Positions 35,047-44,590 of a DNA stretch of 64,000 nucleotides are shown in pieces. Below the pieces are notes generated by a model. The model was not told where the DNA came from, did not search any database, and was given only the letters and a program-made list of their open reading frames with translations. The translations under genes were made by a program, and so were the position numbers. The first letter of the stretch is position 1. Each line of letters starts with the position of its first letter. Source of the DNA: Flavobacterium tiangeerense (lineage in GTDB: Bacteria; Bacteroidota; Bacteroidia; Flavobacteriales; Flavobacteriaceae); NCBI RefSeq assembly GCF_007830355.1, contig NZ_VLKO01000004.1, positions 124,001-188,000 on the forward strand, in the 5' to 3' direction.

Positions 35047-36289
35047 ATACATCGAGAAAATTTTCACTTTTATTTATCCTCTCCTAAGAAAAATAGGTTT
35101 GGGAAGTAGCGCTGCATCTTATTTAAGCTTGCTGCTTAATATTATTGTACTTTGTGTACTTTCTTATGTTATTTACCTTATTTTTAGACTACTACTAGTA
35201 ACTATTCTAGCTATAATTGCTCAAAAAACTAAAACAAAATTTGACGATTTACTGGTTTCAAATAAAACGGCAAAATACATTGCGCATTTAATACCGCTTT
35301 TATTTATTTACAAATCGGTACCCGTAATTTTAGACCGATTTGAATATTGGGAAGGGATTTTTGCAAAAATAGTTGGGATTTATATTATTGTCCTCGTATT
35401 GTGGATTATCAGAACTATTTTTAATGCTTTACGAGATTATTTAAAACTAAAACCTCGCTACAGTGACAAACCGATAGATAGTTTTATTCAGGTAATCATG
35501 ATTTTATTGTGGGTCATCGGTACTACATTAATTATATCCAAGCTATTTGATATTGACAAAGGCGAACTTTTAACTATTTTGGGAGCCGTGTCTGCGGTGA
35601 TCATTTTGATTTTTAGAGACACAATCTTAGGTTTTGTGTCGAGTGTGCAAGTCTCTATAAATGATATGGTTCGAATTGGGGATTGGATTACGATGGATAA
35701 ATTTGGCGCAGACGGAGATGTAATTGAAATCAATTTAGCTACCGTTAAGGTTCGAAATTTTGACAATACTACCACTACAATTCCTACCTATAGTTTGAGT
35801 TCAGATTCTTTTCAAAACTGGCGTGGAATGCTCAACTCAGATGGACGAAGAATTAAACGACACATCTTAATTACAACAAGTAGCATTCGCTTTCTTGAAG
35901 AAGCAGAGCTGGTTGATTTAAAAAAAATACACTTGATTAGCCACTACATTGACGAAAGAAAAAATGAAATTGAAAGATTCAATCTTGAAAATAAAATAGA
36001 TAAATCACTAGCTATAAATGGTCGTAATTTGACCAATCTAGGCTTGTTTAGAAAATACATTACCGAATATTTATTCAATTATCCTGGACTTAACAAAGAT
36101 ATGCTCATGCTTTGTAGACAATTGCAATCTACAGAGCATGGTGTTCCTCTAGAAGTATATGCATTCTCTTATGACAAACGTTTTGAAAACTATGAATACA
36201 TCATGTCTGATATTTTTGATCACATCATAGCTGCTGTTGGTTATTTTGATTTAGAAATTTTCGAATCTAAAATTGAATTGAACAATTAA
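35039..36289 (+). CDS. MscS-family mechanosensitive channel (YbdG-like)
   Basis: A 416-residue membrane protein with about five hydrophobic segments in the first 185 residues and the MscS pore/beta domain after it (ILGAVSAVIILIFRDTILGFVSSV, then VRIGDWITM and TTTTIPTYSLSSDSFQNW). The long soluble C-terminal part with GRRIKRHI resembles the E. coli YbdG (MscM) type rather than small MscS. It should release solutes on hypo-osmotic shock. It overlaps the upstream DUF3817 gene by 8 bp. Confidence 0.88.
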   Translation: MFKYIEKIFTFIYPLLRKIGLGSSAASYLSLLLNIIVLCVLSYVIYLIFRLLLVTILAIIAQKTKTKFDDLLVSNKTAKYIAHLIPLLFIYKSVPVILDRFEYWEGIFAKIVGIYIIVLVLWIIRTIFNALRDYLKLKPRYSDKPIDSFIQVIMILLWVIGTTLIISKLFDIDKGELLTILGAVSAVIILIFRDTILGFVSSVQVSINDMVRIGDWITMDKFGADGDVIEINLATVKVRNFDNTTTTIPTYSLSSDSFQNWRGMLNSDGRRIKRHILITTSSIRFLEEAELVDLKKIHLISHYIDERKNEIERFNLENKIDKSLAINGRNLTNLGLFRKYITEYLFNYPGLNKDMLMLCRQLQSTEHGVPLEVYAFSYDKRFENYEYIMSDIFDHIIAAVGYFDLEIFESKIELNN

Positions 36290-36299
36290 AATACAGATT

Positions 36300-36683
36300 C
36301 TACAACCTGTCTTTTACAAACTCAATTGAAGTTTTTCCGTGGGGTTTAGGTTTTCCATGCTCATCAACATTAACCATTGTGGTTTGATCAATAGAAATAA
36401 TGGTTTCTCGAGTCATCATATTACGAGCTTCACATTTTAAAGTAATTGATGTGGTTCCAAACTTGATAACATCTATACCTATTTCTATGATATCCCCTTG
36501 TTTTGCTGAACTTCTAAAATTTATTTCAGACATATATTTGGTTACAATTCTTGCATTTTCTAGCTGCACAATAGTGTACAAAGCTAATTCTTCGTCAATC
36601 CAAGCAAGCAGTTTTCCACCAAACAAAGTACCATTGGGATTTAAATCTTCGGGTTTTACCCATTTCCTAGTGTGAAATCTCAT
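36300..36683 (-). CDS. Acyl-CoA thioesterase, YciA/ACOT hotdog family
   Basis: A 127-residue single hotdog domain. NPNGTLFGGKLLAWIDEELAL is the active-site helix region of the YciA group, and the tail DQTTMVNVDEHGKPKPHGK is typical. It hydrolyses acyl-CoA to free acid and CoA in the cytosol. It ends 10 bp from the convergent channel gene and is divergent from the next small gene. Confidence 0.87.
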   Translation of the reverse strand: MRFHTRKWVKPEDLNPNGTLFGGKLLAWIDEELALYTIVQLENARIVTKYMSEINFRSSAKQGDIIEIGIDVIKFGTTSITLKCEARNMMTRETIISIDQTTMVNVDEHGKPKPHGKTSIEFVKDRL

Positions 36684-36749
36684 CGTTTAAAATTTACTTG
36701 TAAAAATAAACCTTTTTTACTTTTATATTTTTTAATTTTAAAGAAAAAA

Positions 36750-37154
36750 ATGGATACAAGAGATCAATTTATAGCTGAATTTAGAGGAAAAACATTAGGC
36801 GTTATAACTAGTCAATCCACAACCGAAGAATCCTTTCAGAATGAGGTTTTGAGACCTATTTTAAAATTGCAAAACGAAATAATATGTGCTTCATTCTCTA
36901 ATTATTTGAAAAAAAATAAAATAGATTTTAGTAATTTTTCTTTAGACAAGAAAATGAAAACTATAGATAATGCTGTTCAAAAAGATATTAAATTTAGAAA
37001 TGCGCTCAAAGGAATGATATCAGGATTATTTACCATTTCTGAATATGAAATCTACACCAATAATAGCTCTAATTTAAATAAACGAATGATGAGCATGCTG
37101 GTTGAAAGGTTAAAAAGTCAAGTACAACTGTTTGAAAATCCAGTTTTAAAATAG
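36750..37154 (+). CDS. Conserved hypothetical protein
   Basis: A 134-residue helical protein beginning MDTRDQFIAEFRGKTLGV. I chose the ATG at 36750; the longer open frame adds a hydrophobic stretch translated from the thioesterase promoter region. No signal peptide, membrane segment or metal motif is visible. I do not recognise a characterised family. It ends before a bidirectional terminator and is monocistronic. Confidence 0.7.
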   Translation: MDTRDQFIAEFRGKTLGVITSQSTTEESFQNEVLRPILKLQNEIICASFSNYLKKNKIDFSNFSLDKKMKTIDNAVQKDIKFRNALKGMISGLFTISEYEIYTNNSSNLNKRMMSMLVERLKSQVQLFENPVLK

Positions 37155-37222
37155 AGTATTCAACTTAACAAAAGAATACACAAAATATCAATATTAGATA
37201 TTGATTATAAGATATTACGAAT

Positions 37223-37255
37223 AAAAAAAGGGATACTTTATGCATCCCTTTTTTT
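37223..37255. terminator. Bidirectional terminator
   Basis: AAAAAAAGGGAT (37223-37234) pairs perfectly with ATCCCTTTTTTT (37244-37255) around a 9-base loop. It separates two convergent genes. Confidence 0.9.
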
Positions 37256-37274
37256 ATCAGTAATGTGTTTTTAA

Positions 37275-38930
37275 TTAATTTTTAACATAAAAATTAGTAA
37301 CATAAAAGTTTGGATCTACTAGTAGTTTTAGGTTGTCACTAGTTACTGGAATAGTTTTCCACTCTGTTTCTGGATGAAGCAATTCTTCTTTACCATTTAG
37401 AGTTACTTTTACTGGCATATTAAAACCTGTGACACTATTTGTCCAGCGATATGCTAACTGGTTATTCTTTACTGTATATTCTAATTTTGGTATTCGAGTA
37501 TCTCTTAAATACTGATTAAAAACCATCGACAAATCAATACCTGCTTGCTTGCTTAAATAATCCTCAATTTGCTTGGTAGTTACCGTTTGGTGATAAAAAG
37601 TACTGTTCAAACCTCTTAGTATTCCTCTCCATTTTTCATCGTTATTCACTAATTGACGTATAGTATGCAACATGTTTGCTCCTTTAGGATACATATCCCC
37701 TGAACCTTCATTGTTTACATCGTATTTACCAATGATAGGTTTATCATTTTCAATAATATTTCTAAGACCTCTAACATAAGTATATCCAGCTTCCTTTCCA
37801 TAGTAATATTCTAAAAAGAGACTCTCAGAATAGTTCGTAAAACTTTCGTGAATCCACATGTCTGCAATATCTTTATAGGTGATATTATTGGCAAACCACT
37901 CGTGACCAGACTCGTGTATGATTATAAAATCAAACTTTAATCCCCAGCCAGTTCCGCTTAAATCTCTACCACGGTACCCATTTTGATAACCATTTCCGTA
38001 CGTAACACTGCTTTGATGTTCCATTCCAAGGTATGGAGCTTCAACTAATTTATAACTATCTTCATAAAACGGATAAGGTCCAAACCAATGTTCAAACGCT
38101 TTTAACATTTTAGGAACGTCTTGAAATTGTTTTTTAGCTTTCGCCAAATTGTCTCTCAAAACAAAATACGTACAATCTAAATTTCCTTTTTCACCTTTGA
38201 ATTTTTCAGAAAAAGTAACATAATCCCCAATATTGATGTTTACACCATAATTATTTATAGGATTAGCTACAAACCAATTATAGGTTTTAGTTCCATCTTT
38301 CAAGGTTTTTACACTTTGCAAGCGCCCGTTAGAAACATTTGTTAAATTAGCAGGAACATTAACACTAATAAGCATATTGTCTACTTCATCATACATGTGA
38401 TCTTTATTAGGCCACCAAACACTTGCTCCCAAACCCTGACATGATGAGGCTATAAATGGATTGCCATTTTTATCTTTTTTCCAAGTAATTCCTCCATCCC
38501 ACGGCGGATTTACAGCAACTTTAGGTTTTCCTCCATAAAAAACAGTAAGTTCTTTAATGCTTCCTTTTACTTGAGGTTCCTGTAATGCAATAAAAAAAGC
38601 ATTGCCTTCTCTTTTGAACTCCAAGTTTTTCCCATTTTGGGTAACCTTGTAGATGTTCATTGGATTTTGCAAATCAATTTGCATGCTGTTGTATTCCTGA
38701 ACAACCTGATACTTTATGGTGTTTGAGCCTGTTATCGTGCTGTCTTTAAGATTTACTTTAATATCAAGATGATACCTTTTTACATCCCACCAAGCTCTTT
38801 CCTTAGTAATACTCCCTCGAAGGGTATCTTGTCTAGTAAATAAAGATGTTTTTGGATCTAATAAACCTTGAGCATTGACCGAATTACAAAGTAAAAAGGA
38901 TATAAAAATAGAACCTAAATATTTTTTCAT
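37275..38930 (-). CDS. Secreted M1-family zinc metallopeptidase
   Basis: A 551-residue exported aminopeptidase-like protein. The ATG at 38930 gives a clean signal peptide (KKYLGSIFISFLLCNSVNA followed by Q); an ATG 13 codons earlier adds nothing like a signal. The substrate motif is LGMEHQSSVTYG (GxMEN variant with His). The zinc site is HESGHEWFANN with a downstream Glu in IHESFTNYSE. It should trim peptides in the periplasm or outside the cell. The family in E. coli (PepN) is longer; this is the short M1 form without the long C-terminal helical domain. Confidence 0.9.
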   Translation of the reverse strand: MKKYLGSIFISFLLCNSVNAQGLLDPKTSLFTRQDTLRGSITKERAWWDVKRYHLDIKVNLKDSTITGSNTIKYQVVQEYNSMQIDLQNPMNIYKVTQNGKNLEFKREGNAFFIALQEPQVKGSIKELTVFYGGKPKVAVNPPWDGGITWKKDKNGNPFIASSCQGLGASVWWPNKDHMYDEVDNMLISVNVPANLTNVSNGRLQSVKTLKDGTKTYNWFVANPINNYGVNINIGDYVTFSEKFKGEKGNLDCTYFVLRDNLAKAKKQFQDVPKMLKAFEHWFGPYPFYEDSYKLVEAPYLGMEHQSSVTYGNGYQNGYRGRDLSGTGWGLKFDFIIIHESGHEWFANNITYKDIADMWIHESFTNYSESLFLEYYYGKEAGYTYVRGLRNIIENDKPIIGKYDVNNEGSGDMYPKGANMLHTIRQLVNNDEKWRGILRGLNSTFYHQTVTTKQIEDYLSKQAGIDLSMVFNQYLRDTRIPKLEYTVKNNQLAYRWTNSVTGFNMPVKVTLNGKEELLHPETEWKTIPVTSDNLKLLVDPNFYVTNFYVKN

Positions 38931-38987
38931 AGTGCAATTATTTAATACAAAAATAGACTTTAGAAACAAAAAACGAGCTACTTTTTC

Positions 38988-40034
38988 TTAATTTTCTGAA
39001 TAGGTTTGCGTATAAGATTGTAGTACTTTATTCTCTTTTCCGCGGATTTCCATTTGTACTTTATGATTTGCAAAGTCAAATTTTAATAAACCAAAATTAA
39101 TCTCTTTTACAACTTCTCCTTGTACATAAGGATTTTCTTCACCAGAGAATGCAGTATAGGTGTGAGTTAATCCGCTTGCAGTAAAATCTACAAGAGGATA
39201 GGACAAACCCGCTACATTTTTTGATGAAAAGGTTGCAATGTGTCTATCTCCTGATATAATAAAAGCTCCTTTGGCTTTTGAGGAAACCAGTAATTGTTCT
39301 AGTTTTTCAACTTCATGTGGAAAATTCCCCCATGTTTCAAAGCCGTGCTTGTTTGATAAAAATTGAATACTGCTCACAATAACATGGAATTGCGCATCTG
39401 AATTATATAGCTCTTTTGATAACCATTCCCACTGCGCTTGTCCAAGTATAGTTCCTTCGCCAAATTTATTAGGCTTAAAACGCTTTTTTGAATTAGGATC
39501 TTTGGTTAACGCTATTCGGAAATAACGGGTGTCTAATACGATAATTTTAATTTTATTCCCATCAACTTCAATGGTTTTTGAACTGTAAACTCCTTCTCTA
39601 CTTCGTTCTGGAGCATCTTTTGGAGTATCTAAAAAATCTAAAAACAATTGCTGACTTTCTTTTTTGTGTGCATATTCTTCTCCAGCATCATTTGCACCGT
39701 AATCATGATCATCCCAAGTTCCAAGAATAATTTTGCCCTCAATAAATTTTAGATATTCAAGATCTTGTTTCTGAATAGTGTAATTGCTTTTGAGAAATTC
39801 CATGTCATTGGTATCTGAGTACACATTATCACCACCCCAAATCCAAACCGACGGATTGTTTTTATTTATCTCAGGCCAAAGTTCATTTTTAATTTTTTGA
39901 TTGTTACAAGAACCAAAAGCAATGGTATAGCTAGTATTTTCATTAGTTTTTAATGGCTGACTTGCTATTGAAGGAAGTTGCGAATTACAACTTAACAATC
40001 CTAAAAAACTAAAAATGCAAACAAATTTTTTCAT
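38988..40034 (-). CDS. PhoD-type alkaline phosphatase/phosphodiesterase lipoprotein
   Basis: A 348-residue metallophosphatase. The N-terminus MKKFVCIFSFLGLLSCNS is a lipoprotein signal with a lipobox at LLSC. Metal-binding segments of the PhoD family are FGSCNNQ, WGGDNVYSDTND, GTWDDHDYGANDAGE and SGDRHIATFS. It should hydrolyse phosphate esters outside the cytoplasm, with Fe/Ca-type metals known for the family. It is separated from the M1 peptidase gene by 57 bp and could share its transcript. Confidence 0.88.
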   Translation of the reverse strand: MKKFVCIFSFLGLLSCNSQLPSIASQPLKTNENTSYTIAFGSCNNQKIKNELWPEINKNNPSVWIWGGDNVYSDTNDMEFLKSNYTIQKQDLEYLKFIEGKIILGTWDDHDYGANDAGEEYAHKKESQQLFLDFLDTPKDAPERSREGVYSSKTIEVDGNKIKIIVLDTRYFRIALTKDPNSKKRFKPNKFGEGTILGQAQWEWLSKELYNSDAQFHVIVSSIQFLSNKHGFETWGNFPHEVEKLEQLLVSSKAKGAFIISGDRHIATFSSKNVAGLSYPLVDFTASGLTHTYTAFSGEENPYVQGEVVKEINFGLLKFDFANHKVQMEIRGKENKVLQSYTQTYSEN

Positions 40035-40212
40035 AAAAAGAGGTATCTAACGATTAACGTTATTCAATTAATGTGCACGAAGATATAAAAACATTTTTGA
40101 CAGAAACTTAAAAGCAATGTTGCTTAAATGTTATTTAACAAAATTATTAAAAAGGTCAACATACCGTTTCTCTATCTCTTTTAATAAGACAGGTGCAAAT
40201 GAAAACTACTTT

Positions 40213-40251
40213 AAAAAAATAACCCAATAGATTGAAATTCTCTATTGGGTT
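40213..40251 (-). terminator. Terminator of the histidine operon
   Basis: AACCCAATAGA (40221-40231) pairs perfectly with TCTATTGGGTT (40241-40251) over 11 bp. On the minus strand the stem is followed by a T-rich run, 22 bp beyond the hisIE stop. Confidence 0.88.
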
Positions 40252-40272
40252 ACAATTTATTTTTTTGTCAGA

Positions 40273-40872
40273 TTATTTCTGACGACTTTTCAATACATCT
40301 ACTACATCATTTAATTTGAATCCTTTGGCTTGAAGCAAAATCAAATAATGAAACAATAAATCAGCACTTTCACTCAAGAATAAATCATCATTATCGTCTT
40401 TGGCTTCAATCACAACTTCTATTGCTTCTTCACCTACTTTTTGGGCTATTTTATTAATTCCTAATTGAAATAATGAAGCAACATAACTCTTTTCAGAGTC
40501 AGCTTTTTCTCTACGGGTTTCGATAGTTTGCTCTAATTGTGAAATAAACCCATAATCAGCTTTATTCACCGTTTGCCAACACGTATCAGCACCAGTGTGA
40601 CATGTTGGGCCAACTGGTTTTGCTTGTATTAATAAAGTATCACCATCGCAGTCATTTTTTATATCAACTAAGTTTAAAAAGTGACCACTCTCCTCACCTT
40701 TTGTCCAAAGTCTTTGCTTAGAACGGCTAAAAAAGGTTACTTTTTGTGTGTCAATAGTTTTACGATATGCTTCTTCGTTCATGTACCCTAACATCAAAAC
40801 GGCTTTCGTCTCGCTGTCTTGTATAATGGCTGGAATTAATCCGTCTGTATTTTTTGAGAAATCTATGTTCAT
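40273..40872 (-). CDS. hisIE: Bifunctional phosphoribosyl-AMP cyclohydrolase / phosphoribosyl-ATP pyrophosphatase
   Basis: A 199-residue fusion catalysing steps 2 and 3 of histidine synthesis. The HisI part (1-105) has FFSRSKQRLWTKGEESGHFL and DCDGDTLLIQ, with Cys residues in GPTCHTGADTCW for zinc. The HisE part (about 110-199) has GINKIAQKVGEEAIEVVIEA. Length and order match the E. coli fusion. It is the last gene of the operon, 83 bp after hisF. Confidence 0.94.
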   Translation of the reverse strand: MNIDFSKNTDGLIPAIIQDSETKAVLMLGYMNEEAYRKTIDTQKVTFFSRSKQRLWTKGEESGHFLNLVDIKNDCDGDTLLIQAKPVGPTCHTGADTCWQTVNKADYGFISQLEQTIETRREKADSEKSYVASLFQLGINKIAQKVGEEAIEVVIEAKDDNDDLFLSESADLLFHYLILLQAKGFKLNDVVDVLKSRQK

Positions 40873-40955
40873 TTTTTTAATTTAAAGATTGAAAGATTAA
40901 AAATTGAAAGATTATCTAGTACGATTCTCTTTTCTCTTTATTCTAGTATCTGTTT

Positions 40956-41711
40956 CTATATTCTAACTTCAATATTATTGTTTTTAAGAGCCTCTTTTAA
41001 TGTTTTGATTTCAATTTCTTTAAAGTGAAATACACTTGCTGCTAAGGCTGCATCGGCTTTTCCTTCTAGGAATGAATCTACAAAATGCTGGATGCTACCT
41101 GCACCTCCAGAAGCAATAATTGGAATATTAACTAGTTGCGAAAGTTTGGCTAAAGCTTCATTAGCAAAACCATTTTTAGTTCCGTCATTATCCATCGAGG
41201 TGAATAGTATTTCACCTGCGCCACGTTGCTCCACTTCTTTTGCCCAATCAAATAAATTCAATTCCGTAGGTACTTTTCCACCCACTAAATGCACAATCCA
41301 CTGACCGTCAATTTGCTTAGCGTCAATGGCTACTACAACACATTGGCTTCCAAATTTTTGCGCCAAATCATTAATTAATTGCGGATTTTTTACTGCGGAT
41401 GAGTTGATCGAAACCTTATCAGCTCCATTTTGCAATAAAACATCAACGTCCTTGACAGAGGAAATTCCGCCACCAACTGTAAATGGAATGTTAATAGTTG
41501 CAGCTACTTTCCGAACCAAATCAATTAATGTTTTTCTTCTTTCTTCCGTTGCCGAAATGTCTAGAAAAACCAATTCATCAGCTCCTTCATCCGAATAGAT
41601 TTTGGCCAATTCAACCGGATCGCCAGCATCACGTAAGTCTACAAAGTTGACACCTTTTACGGTTCTTCCGTTTTTTATGTCAAGACAAGGGATTATTCTT
41701 TTTGTAAGCAT
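40956..41711 (-). CDS. hisF: Imidazole glycerol phosphate synthase, cyclase subunit
   Basis: A 251-residue TIM barrel that closes the imidazole ring using ammonia from HisH. It starts [19 protein letters not shown] and has GGGISSVKD and [13 protein letters not shown] as the two phosphate-binding half-sites. The catalytic Asp residues are in the CLD and AID strands. I use the ATG at 41711; the longer frame adds a cysteine-rich leader from the spacer. It precedes hisIE and follows hisA, as in the E. coli order. Confidence 0.95.
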   Translation of the reverse strand: MLTKRIIPCLDIKNGRTVKGVNFVDLRDAGDPVELAKIYSDEGADELVFLDISATEERRKTLIDLVRKVAATINIPFTVGGGISSVKDVDVLLQNGADKVSINSSAVKNPQLINDLAQKFGSQCVVVAIDAKQIDGQWIVHLVGGKVPTELNLFDWAKEVEQRGAGEILFTSMDNDGTKNGFANEALAKLSQLVNIPIIASGGAGSIQHFVDSFLEGKADAALAASVFHFKEIEIKTLKEALKNNNIEVRI

Positions 41712-41724
41712 AATTTTTGTTTTT

Positions 41725-41804
41725 ACACAGAGATTCACGAAGAAAGCAAAGAGACACACAAAATTTTTAGTGGATCTTTGCGTTTTCTTTGTGTTACTTT
41801 GCGA
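41725..41804 (-). other. Imperfect inverted repeat between hisA and hisF
   Basis: The left arm (41725-41757; CACGAAGAAAGCAAAGAG) and right arm (41771-41804; CTTTGCGTTTTCTTTGTG) are imperfect reverse complements around a 13-base AT-rich loop. It could form a long hairpin in the polycistronic mRNA. There is no T run, so termination is unlikely. Confidence 0.45.
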
Positions 41805-41810
41805 AATAAT

Positions 41811-42536
41811 CTATTTGTTTAATATGTATTGTTCCAATTGTTTCAATGAAATACGTCCTTCGTAAATAGCTTTGCCAATAATAGTACCTTCACAACCCAG
41901 TTCCGCTAGTATTGGTAATTCATCAAAAGTAGAAATTCCACCAGAAGCAATCAATTTTATACCATTGGCTTCCGCCAAAATCTTCGCATACAAATCAAAT
42001 GATGGTCCTTCAAGCATACCGTCTTTAGCAATATCGGTACAAATTACATATTGAATTCTTTTACTTTGATAGTCTTGAATAAAGGGAATCAAATTTTCAT
42101 TTGAATCCTCTAACCAGCCTGAAACAGCTACTTTTTCATTATTAGCATCTGCTCCCAAAATAATTTTATCCGCACCATACTCTGCAATCCATTTTCCGAA
42201 TAGTTCTCTATTCTTCACAGCAATACTTCCACCAGTAATTTGATTGGCACCACTTTCAAATGCAATTTTCAAATCGGAATCTGCTTTCAAACCACCTCCA
42301 AAATCAATTTTTAGACTTGTTTGTGTTGCAATTTGTTCCAATATTTTATAATTCACGATTTGACTTGATTTTGCTCCGTCTAAATCCACCAAATGTAAAT
42401 ATTCAATTCCGTGCGCTTCAAATTCTTTAGCAACTTCTAGCGGGTTTTCGTTGTAAATAATTTTGGTATTGTAATCTCCTTTGGACAAACGTACACATTT
42501 CCCGTCGATGATGTCTATTGCTGGTATTATTCTCAT
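41811..42536 (-). CDS. hisA: ProFAR isomerase
   Basis: A 241-residue TIM barrel performing the Amadori isomerisation before HisF. It has [20 protein letters not shown] at the N-terminus (catalytic Asp in AID), [10 protein letters not shown] and [14 protein letters not shown] (second Asp), then [16 protein letters not shown]. The ATG at 42536 is the conserved start. It lies 47 bp after hisH. Confidence 0.95.
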   Translation of the reverse strand: MRIIPAIDIIDGKCVRLSKGDYNTKIIYNENPLEVAKEFEAHGIEYLHLVDLDGAKSSQIVNYKILEQIATQTSLKIDFGGGLKADSDLKIAFESGANQITGGSIAVKNRELFGKWIAEYGADKIILGADANNEKVAVSGWLEDSNENLIPFIQDYQSKRIQYVICTDIAKDGMLEGPSFDLYAKILAEANGIKLIASGGISTFDELPILAELGCEGTIIGKAIYEGRISLKQLEQYILNK

Positions 42537-42583
42537 GATAATTAGTCTTAAAGTTTGAAAGTCGAAAGTCAAAAAGACTCAAC

Positions 42584-43165
42584 TTAAAGTTTTAAAAAAT
42601 TTGCTAAAATTTCTTCGCCAACATCACCGCTTTTTTCGGGGTGAAATTGTGTACCGTAAAAATTATTTTTCTTTAATGCTGAGGCATATTCTACTTCATA
42701 ATTTGTAGTAGCAATCGAATCGGGGCAATTTGGCGCATAAAAACTATGTACCAAATACATGTACTCCTTTTCAGCAATTCCTTTGAACAGATCTGATTTC
42801 AAATTATAAATTTGATTCCAGCCCATCTGCGGCACTTTTACTTTTGAAGTAAATTTGACCACATCTACATCAAAAATTTCCAAACCAGCAGTGTTTCCCT
42901 CTTCGGATTTGTTACACATCAATTGCATACCCAAACAAATCCCTAAAACAGGTTGTTTCAAGGTTGGAATTAATACATCTAGACCGCTATCTACAAGCAT
43001 TTTCATCGCAGAACTTGCCTCACCAACTCCTGGAAAAATCACTTTATCTGCAGCTTTTATTTCCTTCCAATCGTTACTAAGCGCAGCTGTAAAACCCAAA
43101 CGTTCTATAGCAAACATAATGCTTTGTATATTTCCGGCTCCGTAGTTTATAATTACTATTTTCAT
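42584..43165 (-). CDS. hisH: Imidazole glycerol phosphate synthase, glutaminase subunit
   Basis: A 193-residue class I glutamine amidotransferase. It opens KIVIINYGAGNIQSI. The nucleophile Cys lies in PVLGICLGMQLM, and the partner His and Glu in YGTQFHPEKSGDVG. It supplies ammonia to HisF. Length is typical. It follows hisB with a 97-bp spacer carrying a hairpin. Confidence 0.95.
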   Translation of the reverse strand: MKIVIINYGAGNIQSIMFAIERLGFTAALSNDWKEIKAADKVIFPGVGEASSAMKMLVDSGLDVLIPTLKQPVLGICLGMQLMCNKSEEGNTAGLEIFDVDVVKFTSKVKVPQMGWNQIYNLKSDLFKGIAEKEYMYLVHSFYAPNCPDSIATTNYEVEYASALKKNNFYGTQFHPEKSGDVGEEILANFLKL

Positions 43166-43171
43166 TTATTT

Positions 43172-43244
43172 AGTCTTAAAATCGAAAGTCGAAAGTCCTA
43201 AAGTCATTTGCAAAATCCTTTTAAGGGACTTTTGACTTTTAGAC
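43172..43244 (-). other. AAAGTC-repeat hairpin between hisB and hisH
   Basis: The left arm (43172-43198) contains GTCTTAAAATCGAAAGTCG and further AAAGTC units. The right arm (43225-43244) is GGGACTTTTGACTTTTAGAC. They pair imperfectly. A similar AAAGTC stretch lies in the hisH-hisA spacer (42544-42570). It probably folds in the mRNA. Confidence 0.45.
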
Positions 43245-43262
43245 CTTTGACTTTATGACTTA

Positions 43263-44399
43263 TTAAAGCATCCCTTTCGTACTTGGTAAAATCATTTTTT
43301 CTGTATCGCGTTTCACAGCTACTTTTATCGCTTTTGCAAAAGCTTTAAATATCGCTTCTATTTTGTGGTGCTCATTGGTACCTTCAGCCTTAATGTTGAT
43401 ATTGGCTTTGGCACCATCTGAAAATGATTTAAAGAAGTGAAAGAACATTTCGGTTGGCATTTTACCTACCATTTCTCGTTTGAATTCGGTTTCCCAAACC
43501 AGCCAATTTCTACCACCAAAATCAATAGCCACTTGTGCTAAACAGTCGTCCATTGGCAAGCAAAAACCATAACGCTCAATTCCTAATTTGTTACCCAATG
43601 CCTTTGCAAAAACTTCTCCAAGCGCTATCGCAGTATCTTCAATTGTATGGTGTTCATCAACTTCTAAATCACCTTTTACAAGGATTTCCAAGTCCATTTG
43701 ACCATGACGTGCAATTTGGTCTAGCATGTGATCAAAAAACGCAATTCCGGTTTCAATTTTACTCTTCCCAGTTCCATCTAGATTTAAATTGATGTAAATA
43801 TCAGTTTCATTCGTCTTTCTTGAAATGGTTGCTGAACGTTCCTCGAGTTTTAAAAACTCATAAATCGTTTTCCAATCTGTAGTTTGTAAGGCAATAACCG
43901 AATCCAATTCTTCTCTTTTTGAAGCAATTTCGTCACTCCCTAATGCTTCATCTGTATTGATGAAAATCCCTTTTGCACCCAAGTTTTTCGCTAATTCCAC
44001 ATCTGTAATTCGGTCACCAATTACAAATGAGTTTACCAAATCATAGTCTGAACTATTGATATATTTAGTTAGTAAACCCGTTGCAGGCTTGCGTGTAGGA
44101 GCATTTTCATGTGGGAACGTTTTATCAATTAAAACGTCACTAAAAACAACACCTTCGTTTTCAAAAGCTTTCATCACCAAATTATGCACGGGCCAAAAAT
44201 TCTCTTCGGGATGAGAAGCGGTACCTAAACCATCTTGATTGGTAACCATAACCAATTCAAAATCCAATTCTTTGGCAATTTTTCCCAAATATTGAAAAGC
44301 ATTTGGGTAAAATTCTAATTTCTCAAAACTATCCAACTGGTAGTCATGCGGTTCCAAAACCATCGTTCCATCACGATCTATAAAAAGCACTTTTTTCAT
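43263..44399 (-). CDS. hisB: Bifunctional histidinol-phosphatase / imidazoleglycerol-phosphate dehydratase
   Basis: A 378-residue fusion. Residues 1-165 are the HAD-type phosphatase ([16 protein letters not shown] with the nucleophile Asp, and [17 protein letters not shown]). Residues 185-378 are the dehydratase with the two metal-binding repeats [15 protein letters not shown] and [17 protein letters not shown]. The two activities act at steps 8 and 6. The fused form follows the enterobacterial and Bacteroidota pattern. Repeat element C lies in the spacer before it. Confidence 0.95.
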   Translation of the reverse strand: MKKVLFIDRDGTMVLEPHDYQLDSFEKLEFYPNAFQYLGKIAKELDFELVMVTNQDGLGTASHPEENFWPVHNLVMKAFENEGVVFSDVLIDKTFPHENAPTRKPATGLLTKYINSSDYDLVNSFVIGDRITDVELAKNLGAKGIFINTDEALGSDEIASKREELDSVIALQTTDWKTIYEFLKLEERSATISRKTNETDIYINLNLDGTGKSKIETGIAFFDHMLDQIARHGQMDLEILVKGDLEVDEHHTIEDTAIALGEVFAKALGNKLGIERYGFCLPMDDCLAQVAIDFGGRNWLVWETEFKREMVGKMPTEMFFHFFKSFSDGAKANINIKAEGTNEHHKIEAIFKAFAKAIKVAVKRDTEKMILPSTKGML

Positions 44400-44471
44400 G
44401 GTATTCCTACTAATAAACGCATTGGCATGTGCGGTTGCGTTCTGTTATTTTAATTTAATATTTCAAGTTTT

Positions 44472-44575
44472 GGGCGTGACCCTCCAAAAAAAGTCGGGTC
44501 GGGCTATTCGTTCCCGCTTTTGTACTGCCCAGCTTCGCGGCACTACAAAGAGCTCCACTACTATCCCTCACGCGG
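44472..44575. repeat. Structured intergenic repeat C (GGGCGTGA...TCACGC)
   Basis: This 104-bp GC-richer island lies in the spacer between hisC and hisB. GCGTGA near its start pairs with TCACGC at its end. Inside, TTTTGTA and TACAAAG plus TGCC and GGCA form a long central stem with a GC-rich loop. Segments GCTATTCG and CTACTATCCC resemble GCTATCCG and CTTCTATC of element A read on the minus strand. I recall similar GGGCGTGA-type elements in flavobacterial genomes. Its base composition differs sharply from the spacer around it. Confidence 0.7.
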
Positions 44576-44590
44576 AAACAAAGTTCCTAA

